From Deltaproteobacteria bacterium (GTDB taxonomy: Bacteria; Desulfobacterota; Desulfobacteria; Desulfobacterales; JAFDHS01): DNA of 5,160 nucleotides. A model generated the notes under the pieces. It was not told the DNA's origin and searched no databases. It was given only the letters and a program-made list of their open reading frames with translations. The position numbers and the translations under genes are program-made. Numbering within the stretch: position 1 is the stretch's first letter; every line of letters starts with the position of its first letter. This document shows positions 1 through 3,996 of this stretch, in pieces. Where the stretch lies: contig JAFDHS010000086.1 in assembly GCA_019308655.1 (NCBI GenBank), positions 1 through 5,160 of the forward strand. The letters are read 5' to 3'.

Positions 1-762
1 TCATTTTTCCTGCTTAGATAGATTAAACCGGTTCTTGATCATGTGTCCGATCAATTCCAGCACGGTCAGATAGAGTGAAGTAGATATACCGATAAGAAAA
101 AGTGCTGTCAGAACCCTTGAAAGATCGCTTTGATAAAGGGCGATGCGAATACTGTACCCGATGCCGGCGTCGGCGGCAATAAATTCGGCTATAATCGTGC
201 CGACCACGGCAAGTGTGGCGCTTCCCGTGATAACCGTGATGATTTTGTTCATATTTTCAAAAGCACGGATCTTTACCTCCAATCGCCAGTTTATTCTTTT
301 GGTGACCACGTAAAAGTGCTCGATATTAACTACCGGTTCGGACAGAATGCCGATAAAGGAGAGAAGCAATGGAAAGTAGCAGATCATAACGGCGATCAAA
401 AGCCTGGAGGCGAGTCCGTCGCCTAAAAGAATAAATATAATCGGTGCGACAGCCACGATGGGATAGGCCTGAATATTGTAAGCAATCGTCTTGATTAATG
501 AACCTGCCCAGGTTGTCAGCCGGCCGATGATTCCGACAAGGGTTGCCAGACAAATGGAAACCATGTGACCAATTACGGCAACCAGGAGCGTATTCATCAC
601 ATCAAAGGCGTATCCGGCAAAAACACGGCGGCCTGTCTCCCCTATTTCCCGGAGGCCCGGGATTACATAATCGGAAAGGTTCAGAGCGTATTTTATGAGA
701 AACAAGCAGGTCAGGCCAAAAAAATAGACAAGTATGAATTGACAGATGCGCCTATGAAGCAT
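1..762 (-). CDS. ABC transporter permease, SsuC/TauC-like (nitrate/sulfonate/taurine/thiamine-precursor importer type)
   Basis: This 253-residue integral membrane protein should form the inner-membrane channel of an ABC importer. Hydrophobic stretches lie near residues 7-29, 54-80, 98-118, 119-140, 175-197 and 217-241, consistent with six membrane segments and with the usual 240-280 residue length. The motif AEFIAADAGIGY at 192-203 is typical of the SsuC/TauC/ThiX permease group and is the best family marker. The cytoplasmic EAA loop that contacts the ATPase should lie around 148-170, but it is divergent there: the Glu is present while the usual Ala-Ala and conserved Gly are not. The start overlaps the end of the ATPase gene by 11 bp, and a GGAG lies about 7 bases upstream inside that gene, so translational coupling is likely. 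The stop codon is the first three bases of the window. No substrate-binding protein is visible, so the substrate cannot be named; family call is firm, substrate unknown. Confidence 0.88.
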   Translation of the reverse strand: MLHRRICQFILVYFFGLTCLFLIKYALNLSDYVIPGLREIGETGRRVFAGYAFDVMNTLLVAVIGHMVSICLATLVGIIGRLTTWAGSLIKTIAYNIQAYPIVAVAPIIFILLGDGLASRLLIAVMICYFPLLLSFIGILSEPVVNIEHFYVVTKRINWRLEVKIRAFENMNKIITVITGSATLAVVGTIIAEFIAADAGIGYSIRIALYQSDLSRVLTALFLIGISTSLYLTVLELIGHMIKNRFNLSKQEK

Positions 763-1444
763 GCACGATCTCCAGCATGGTCAGTTCAAGGTCTTTCTTT
801 TTCAAGGTCTTCTCTTTTGTATAGTCCTGACCGGCAACCGGAAATGCCTGAGGGGTTTTATGGGGGCTGCGAAAAACAACGATCTGTTTGGAGAACTTGG
901 CCACTTCGACTACGTTATGGGATATGTACAGAAAACACTTTTCCGGAAACATCTCCTTGATCTTCAATATGATTTGCTCTCTGGTAATTTCATCCACATT
1001 GGCAAGGCTTTCGTCCATGATCAGGAGATCAAAATCCTGCAACAGGTAACGCGTCAAATTTATGCGGTTCTGCTGCCCTAAGGAAAGCTGGGTAAATCCG
1101 GATTCGAAACATGTCCGGAGGCCAAAAGACTCAACCAGATCATCTATTCTGCTTTTATTGTGAACCGGCGTAATCTCCGTTATATGGTCTTTTATGCCGG
1201 ACCATCCCGGAAGTCTTTCAAAATTATAAGAATACAGAATAGTGTTTATCTGTTGAGATGTAATTTCACCTGAAAATCCTTGGGTCCCCATGGCAATCAT
1301 TTTTGCAAGGGTCGTCTTTCCGACACCGGATGGGCCGAATAAAGCATGAAATCCAGGTCCGGATATCCGGAATGACAGATCTTTGAAGACATATATATCG
1401 GTGTTGGGATATTGAAATGTTATGTCCTTGCATTCAAGAAGCAT
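752..1444 (-). CDS. ABC transporter ATP-binding protein, partner of the downstream permease
   Basis: This 230-residue cytoplasmic ATPase should power the adjacent permease. Visible motifs in order are Walker A GPSGVGKT (37-44), signature LSLGQ (120-124), Walker B LLIMDE (140-145, with D144 and catalytic E145), a D-loop-like LANVD (147-151) and the H-loop His176 in YISHN. The length fits the SsuB/TauB group (about 230-260 residues). One oddity is that the Q-loop, which in relatives reads roughly VFQxxxLLPW, here reads ILYSYNFERLPGW (69-81), with Tyr where I align the glutamine. The signature also has Leu instead of the first Gly of LSGGQ, a tolerated variant. The start is supported by a TAAGGA five bases upstream (minus-strand sequence of 1450-1455). 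It is the first gene of the two-gene operon, preceded by a possible promoter at 1543-1570. Function as an importer ATPase is inferred from the permease neighbour. Confidence 0.92.
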   Translation of the reverse strand: MLLECKDITFQYPNTDIYVFKDLSFRISGPGFHALFGPSGVGKTTLAKMIAMGTQGFSGEITSQQINTILYSYNFERLPGWSGIKDHITEITPVHNKSRIDDLVESFGLRTCFESGFTQLSLGQQNRINLTRYLLQDFDLLIMDESLANVDEITREQIILKIKEMFPEKCFLYISHNVVEVAKFSKQIVVFRSPHKTPQAFPVAGQDYTKEKTLKKKDLELTMLEIVHAS

Positions 1445-1474
1445 TGGTTTCCTTAGATGATAAAGGGTTTTTTC

Positions 1475-1509
1475 CTCGTTCCCGCACTCCTGCGTGGGAA
1501 TGCATATTG
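1475..1509. repeat. Hairpin-forming intergenic repeat (GCGTGGGAATGCA type)
   Basis: The stretch contains TTCCCGC (1479-1485) facing GTGGGAA (1494-1500), a 7-bp stem with one G-T wobble, followed by TGCATA. From memory, closely similar elements (CGTTCCCACGC...GCGTGGGAATGCA) are scattered between genes in many deltaproteobacterial and gammaproteobacterial genomes. Only this one copy lies in the window, so its repetitive nature is recalled knowledge and not shown here. There is no T-run directly after the stem on either strand, so it is not a clear terminator. It would lie in the 5' leader of the ABC operon if the promoter at 1543-1570 is used. Confidence 0.45.
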
Positions 1510-1542
1510 GAGTGGATAGGATGCCAAAAAATGTTATTTTTC

Positions 1543-1570
1543 TTTAAACACAAGATATTATATCTGTCAA
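1543..1570 (-). promoter_or_regulatory. Candidate sigma70 promoter for the ABC importer operon
   Basis: On the minus strand TTGACA (1565-1570) is a perfect -35 box, followed after 16 bp by TTTAAA (1543-1548), a 4/6 match to the -10 box. Transcription would start near 1536 and give a leader of roughly 90 bases containing the hairpin repeat. A perfect TATAAT at 1557-1562 on the same strand has no good -35 at the right distance, so the exact -10 is uncertain. Predicted by eye only. Confidence 0.35.
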
Positions 1571-1622
1571 CGTTATCCCGCGGGTTGGCTTTTGTTCCTC
1601 AACCCAACCTGCCAAATGATCA

Positions 1623-1628
1623 GGGGAG
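1623..1628 (+). promoter_or_regulatory. Ribosome binding site that fixes the nfi start
   Basis: GGGGAG lies eight bases before the ATG at 1637. Upstream in-frame alternatives (TTG at 1592, ATG at 1616) have no purine-rich Shine-Dalgarno sequence in front of them, and they would add 15 or 7 residues with no counterpart in the family. This site therefore selects 1637. Confidence 0.7.
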
Positions 1629-1636
1629 TAATAATA

Positions 1637-2296
1637 ATGCGAATATCATCACATCGGTGGGATTTGTCACCTCGGGAGGCAGTGGCCCTGCAAAAGAAAT
1701 TGGCAGGCCGGGTGGTCCGTGAGAGGAGATTGGGACCGGTAGCCAGGGTTGCCGGGATCGATGTCGGTTTTTGTGATGGCGTGGCCCGTGCCGCCGTTGT
1801 CGTGCTCAGTTACCCCGAACTCGAGGTCATAGACTCTGTTCTTGCCACACGGCCGGTAACTTTTCCTTATATTCCCGGGTTGCTCACCTTTCGCGAGGGG
1901 CCGGTGATTCTCGATGCCATGGGCAAGTTGGGTACCGTACCCGATTTGCTTATTTTTGACGGCCAGGGGATCGCTCACCCCCGCCGTTTGGGTATTGCCA
2001 GCCATATTGGGCTCCTGTTAGACCTGCCCTCCATAGGATGTGCCAAATCGAGGCTGTGCGGGCGGCATGAAGAACCATGTCTGGAGCGAGGCTGTCATAT
2101 TCTTCTCATCGATCATGGAGAGATCATCGGTGAAGTGGTGCGTACCCGCAGCAGGGTCAAACCGGTCTTTGTCTCTATCGGTCATCGTGTCGATTTGTCA
2201 ACCGGTATTGAATATGTACTTGCCTGTTGCCGAGGTTATCGTTTGCCGGAGACAACGCGTTGGGCGGACCGCCTTGCCGCCGGCAAGAGGTTGTGA
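1637..2296 (+). CDS. nfi: Endonuclease V (deoxyinosine 3' endonuclease)
   Basis: Endonuclease V nicks DNA (or RNA in some lineages) at the second phosphodiester bond 3' of inosine and so starts repair of deaminated adenine; it needs Mg2+. With the start at 1637 the protein has 219 residues, close to the 223 of the E. coli enzyme. Family landmarks are all present: GIDVGF with metal-binding Asp42, the wedge motif PYIP (77-80), LLTFREGP with catalytic Glu87, DGQGIAHPRRLG with Asp108 and His114, the G-A-K-S-R-L-type loop (134-140), and VKPVFVSIGHRVD (174-186). The three acidic residues match the Asp/Glu/Asp triad known for the family (Thermotoga D43, E89, D110). It appears complete and active. 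It is a single gene, divergent from the ABC operon and convergent with hicAB. Its last codon and stop lie inside the 36-bp repeat at 2292. No strong promoter or terminator of its own is visible. Confidence 0.96.
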   Translation: MRISSHRWDLSPREAVALQKKLAGRVVRERRLGPVARVAGIDVGFCDGVARAAVVVLSYPELEVIDSVLATRPVTFPYIPGLLTFREGPVILDAMGKLGTVPDLLIFDGQGIAHPRRLGIASHIGLLLDLPSIGCAKSRLCGRHEEPCLERGCHILLIDHGEIIGEVVRTRSRVKPVFVSIGHRVDLSTGIEYVLACCRGYRLPETTRWADRLAAGKRL

Positions 2297-2327
2297 TAAG
2301 TTTCCGTTTATTGAGTTTTTTTTCCTA
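2292..2327 (+). repeat. 36-bp direct repeat, copy 1 (left of hicAB)
   Basis: Begins TGTGATAAGTTTCCGTTTAT and ends in a T8 run plus CC. It matches 3146-3181 in the same orientation at 29 of 36 positions without gaps. Read from its first base it encodes CDKFPFIE; the other copy gives CDKFPFIG. Similarity stops abruptly just upstream, inside the nfi stop region, and fades a few bases downstream. Copy 1 overlaps the final five bases of nfi in a different frame. Confidence 0.6.
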
Positions 2328-2376
2328 AAAAACCTGGCTGCAAGGCTGCGGCGCTTCTCGCGGTCTGGTGCAGCCA
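2327..2376 (-). terminator. Likely intrinsic terminator of hicAB
   Basis: Reading the minus strand after the hicB stop, TGGCTGCA (2369-2376) pairs perfectly with TGCAGCCA (2335-2342), an 8-bp stem. It is followed by GG and then TTTTTT (2327-2332). The 26-base loop is GC-rich and can form a small inner hairpin. A second GGCTGC at 2344-2349 offers an alternative pairing. The long loop keeps confidence moderate. On the plus strand no T-run follows, so it should not terminate nfi transcripts. Confidence 0.5.
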
Positions 2377-2397
2377 ATTGTTCCGCGCTTGATTTTG

Positions 2398-2616
2398 TCA
2401 AGCCACTTGATAGATTATTGGTCGATAGCGTGCTTCTGGAATGGGTTTTCCATTTGCTTTTGCCGATTCCAGCCATGCTGCCTTAGCTTTCAATACTTCT
2501 GATAACGCTTCTTCCGGAGACTCGCCAAAAGCAGAGCAATGGCTCAGGTCAGGGATATCAGCCACATATCCCTCATCCTCGTCGCTATAGAAAATATTAA
2601 TGTGATAGTCTCTCAT
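2398..2616 (-). CDS. hicB: HicB family antitoxin
   Basis: A 72-residue protein with the HicB N-terminal fold signature: a first beta strand YHINIFYS, an acidic turn DEDEG (12-16), YVADIPDLSHCSAFGES (17-33) and the helix SPEEALSEVLKAKAAWLESA (33-52), then a GKPIPEA tail (56-62). HicB antitoxins bind and block the HicA RNase. Many HicB proteins carry an extra C-terminal helix-turn-helix or ribbon-helix-helix DNA-binding domain; this one ends about ten residues after GKPIPEA, so it seems to lack one. The gene starts inside the stop codon of hicA (ATGA overlap), with GGAGGA (minus strand of 2623-2628) five bases upstream, so the two are coupled and the antitoxin is downstream of the toxin, the usual hicAB order. 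Confidence 0.9.
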   Translation of the reverse strand: MRDYHINIFYSDEDEGYVADIPDLSHCSAFGESPEEALSEVLKAKAAWLESAKANGKPIPEARYRPIIYQVA

Positions 2617-2867
2617 TTCTCTTCCTCCATCTGGAGATTATGATTTTTTATGATCTTAAGCAATTGATGAAGCTGGTATTGTTTGGCTTTACCCTTTACA
2701 TTTTGGAGGTTCACCAACTCCGGAACATTAGGGTGAATGAATATGTGATGACTCCCACTGACCCGGTACAACCTGAATCCAAAGGCCTCTGCGACAGAAA
2801 CAGCTTCAGAAAATCTGATATTTTTAGATCCATCGAGGATTTTTTTTAGCACCTTTCGTTTATTCAT
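2613..2867 (-). CDS. hicA: HicA family mRNA interferase toxin
   Basis: An 84-residue protein of the longer HicA form. It begins MNKRKVLKKILDGSKNIRFS and contains FGFRLYRVSGSHHIFIHP (29-46), where the GSH motif supplies the expected catalytic His40, followed by PELVNLQ (49-55) and a basic C-terminal helix. HicA toxins adopt a double-stranded-RNA-binding-domain-like fold and cleave mRNA, halting translation until HicB neutralises them. The start has GAGAGGG two bases short of the ATG (minus strand of 2870-2876), and a promoter at 2894-2923 gives a leader of about 20 bases. With hicB it forms a complete type II toxin-antitoxin operon. Base composition is more AT-rich than nfi, which, with the flanking repeats, hints at separate acquisition. 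Family assignment is firm; activity is inferred. Confidence 0.92.
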   Translation of the reverse strand: MNKRKVLKKILDGSKNIRFSEAVSVAEAFGFRLYRVSGSHHIFIHPNVPELVNLQNVKGKAKQYQLHQLLKIIKNHNLQMEEEK

Positions 2868-2893
2868 TTCCCTCTCAAGTTTTTCTTAACGCC

Positions 2894-2923
2894 ATAATAT
2901 TTCAAACTCCAGAAAGATTTCAA
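2894..2923 (-). promoter_or_regulatory. Candidate sigma70 promoter of hicAB
   Basis: On the minus strand TTGAAA (2918-2923, 5/6 match to -35) is followed after 18 bp by TATTAT (2894-2899, 5/6 match to -10). Transcription would start near 2887, about 20 bases before the hicA ATG. A perfect TATAAT further upstream at 2931-2936 lacks a good -35 partner. Predicted by eye. Confidence 0.5.
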
Positions 2924-2924
2924 A
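2899..2924. repeat. Pair of 8-bp direct repeats over the hicAB promoter
   Basis: ATTTCAAA occurs at 2899-2906 and again at 2917-2924, 18 bp start to start; on the coding strand it reads TTTGAAAT. One copy covers the -35 box and the other abuts the -10 box. HicAB operons are commonly autoregulated, so these could be operator half-sites, but the sequence is AT-rich, the repeat is short, and this HicB seems to lack a DNA-binding domain. Confidence 0.3.
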
Positions 2925-3145
2925 AAAGATATTATAAGCTATTGATTAATAATGGCATCTCCAAAAAATATCAACCCTATTATTTAAAATAGTTACGATA
3001 TCATTTGGATTTTTGTAAAAAATATGGACATCCATTCTCATATCCCAATAGCCTGCCATTTTTTATAAACAAGTTTGATAAAAAAAGTAGAAAACCTGAG
3101 GTCAATCAACTGAATCGAATCCCCCCAGGAAGATGCCGAATGCAC

Positions 3146-3181
3146 TGTGATAAATTCCCGTTCATTGGGGTTTTTATCCCA
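3146..3181 (+). repeat. 36-bp direct repeat, copy 2 (right of hicAB)
   Basis: Begins TGTGATAAATTCCCGTTCAT and ends TTTTTATCCCA. It matches 2292-2327 in the same orientation at 29 of 36 positions. In the shared frame it reads CDKFPFIGVFIP and then meets a TAA stop at 3182-3184. Five of the seven differences between the copies are transitions, and three lie in synonymous third positions (AAG/AAA, TTT/TTC, TTT/TTC). Confidence 0.6.
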
Positions 3182-3291
3182 TAAGAATGTACCTTTTACC
3201 CTATGGATAATATGAACAGAACCATGATAGAAAAAAAATGGGTGTAATTTAATCCTTGTTCGAATGGTTAAATATTTTTTTACCTCCGTGA

Positions 3292-3309
3292 CGCTTCGTG
3301 CGCTTCGTG
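3292..3309. repeat. Tandem CGCTTCGTG repeat
   Basis: Two perfect adjacent copies of CGCTTCGTG (3292-3300 and 3301-3309), followed by GTGAAT and preceded by a weaker CCTCCGTGA. From memory, CTTCGTG-type tandem motifs ending in GTGGT recur between genes in several deltaproteobacterial genomes; only one instance lies here. It stands out as a GC-rich patch in an AT-rich spacer. Function unknown. Confidence 0.5.
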
Positions 3310-3428
3310 GTGAATGAAATGGCCGATGTTATGACCAAGCCCGAAAAAAACTAAAAGATCAAGTGTGTTGAAAAATGAGTTTTCAGTAAAGGAATTATAT
3401 CAGGAAAGTTTGAATAAGAGGAGGTCTT

Positions 3429-3980
3429 ATGAAAATTGCAATTTCATCAAGTGGACGAAATCTGGATGTACAGGTTGATCCACGATTCGGCCGCTGCAAC
3501 TGCTTTGTCGTAATTGATCCTGAAACCCAGGCCTTTGAAGTGCTTGAAAACGAGGCCGCTACGTTGGGCAGCGGAGCCGGAATTCAGGCCGCTCAAATGG
3601 TCGTCAAAGCAGGAGCTGAGGCGGTGATTACCGGAAGTGTGGGGCCCAATGCCAAAGATGTTCTATCGGCTGCCGGTCTGAAGATCTATCTTGGTGCAGC
3701 AGGAACGATAAAAGAAGTTCTGCAGCAATATCAGGATGGCCGGTTGCAGGAGGCTTCAGTCCCCTCGGCTGCTGCCGGTCTCGGCGGAGGGCAAGGCGGA
3801 GGGCGTGGCATGGGCCGAGGGATGGGAAGAGGCGGCGGTCGAGGCCGCGGTTTTCGTGCAGGTCCCGGCGGATACTGCATCTGCCCAAGCTGTGGGGAAA
3901 GAGCGCCCCATCAATTGGGAACCCCCTGTTTTGAGCATAAATGCCCCAAGTGCGGAACGGTTATGACACGAGAACGGTAA
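3429..3980 (+). CDS. NifX/NafY-like dinitrogenase iron-molybdenum cofactor family protein with C-terminal zinc-ribbon-like Cys cluster
   Basis: A 183-residue, probably cytosolic protein in three parts. Residues 1-108 match the small iron-molybdenum cofactor-binding fold shared by NifX, NafY and the Orange protein: MKIAISSSG at the start, DPRFGRCNCFVVID (17-30), AEAVITGSVGPNA (63-75) and AAGLKIYLG (81-89). Cys23 and Cys25 sit where relatives usually have other residues and are possible metal ligands. Residues 116-148 form a Gly/Arg-rich linker with GMGR twice. Residues 150-175 hold six Cys (150, 152, 155, 167, 172, 175) as CxCxxC and CxxC, a zinc-ribbon-like tail. No nif genes are nearby, so a role in nitrogenase assembly is not implied; relatives outside nif clusters bind metal clusters of unclear purpose. 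GAGGAGG at 3418-3424, four bases from the ATG, supports the start. The next gene follows after 16 bp, probably in one operon. Confidence 0.9.
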   Translation: MKIAISSSGRNLDVQVDPRFGRCNCFVVIDPETQAFEVLENEAATLGSGAGIQAAQMVVKAGAEAVITGSVGPNAKDVLSAAGLKIYLGAAGTIKEVLQQYQDGRLQEASVPSAAAGLGGGQGGGRGMGRGMGRGGGRGRGFRAGPGGYCICPSCGERAPHQLGTPCFEHKCPKCGTVMTRER

Positions 3981-3996
3981 AATAAGGGAGGAAGTG

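Larger units (their letters stand above)
2868..3428. other. AT-rich intergenic region without a convincing gene
   Basis: About 560 bases between the hicA start and the NifX-like gene. It holds the hicAB promoter, a second copy of the 36-bp repeat (3146-3181), a 9-bp tandem repeat (3292-3309) and runs of A and T. One frame on the plus strand stays open from 2993 to the TAA at 3182-3184, but it has no start codon or ribosome binding site at its beginning, and I recognise no family in it. I see no convincing promoter for the NifX-like gene, although its ribosome binding site is strong. No tRNA-like structure was found. Confidence 0.6.

Noticed and set aside
565..1081. Plus-strand open frames opposite the ABC permease and ATPase genes
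   Set aside because: They are antisense to genes with clear motifs and have no recognisable domain.
1569..1605. Palindromes AACGTT and CCCGCGGG and a GGGTTG/CAACCC hairpin upstream of nfi
   Set aside because: Short and commonplace; no link to a promoter or a known regulator could be shown.
2273..2323. Possible nfi terminator: CTTGCC/GGCAAG hairpin at 2273-2287 followed by T8 at 2316-2323
   Set aside because: The T-run is about 28 bases after the stem, too far for an intrinsic terminator, and the hairpin is inside the coding sequence.
2040..2486. A 148-codon open frame on the plus strand across the nfi end and into hicB
   Set aside because: It overlaps endonuclease V in another frame and hicB on the other strand, both strongly supported, and shows no family motifs. 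It is open by chance apart from the short CDKFPFI repeat segment.
3024..3035. ATGGACATCCAT inverted repeat
   Set aside because: Five-base arms with a two-base centre, isolated from any promoter; expected by chance at this length.
3155..3176. CCC/GGG hairpin with T5 in repeat copy 2 as a terminator
   Set aside because: The stem is only about four base pairs and is lost in repeat copy 1, so it is not a conserved function of the repeat.
3309..3428. Sigma54-type or sigma70 promoter for the NifX-like gene
   Set aside because: No GG-N10-GC pair is present, and TTGAAA at 3368-3373 has no -10 box at a workable distance (TATATC is 22 bp away).
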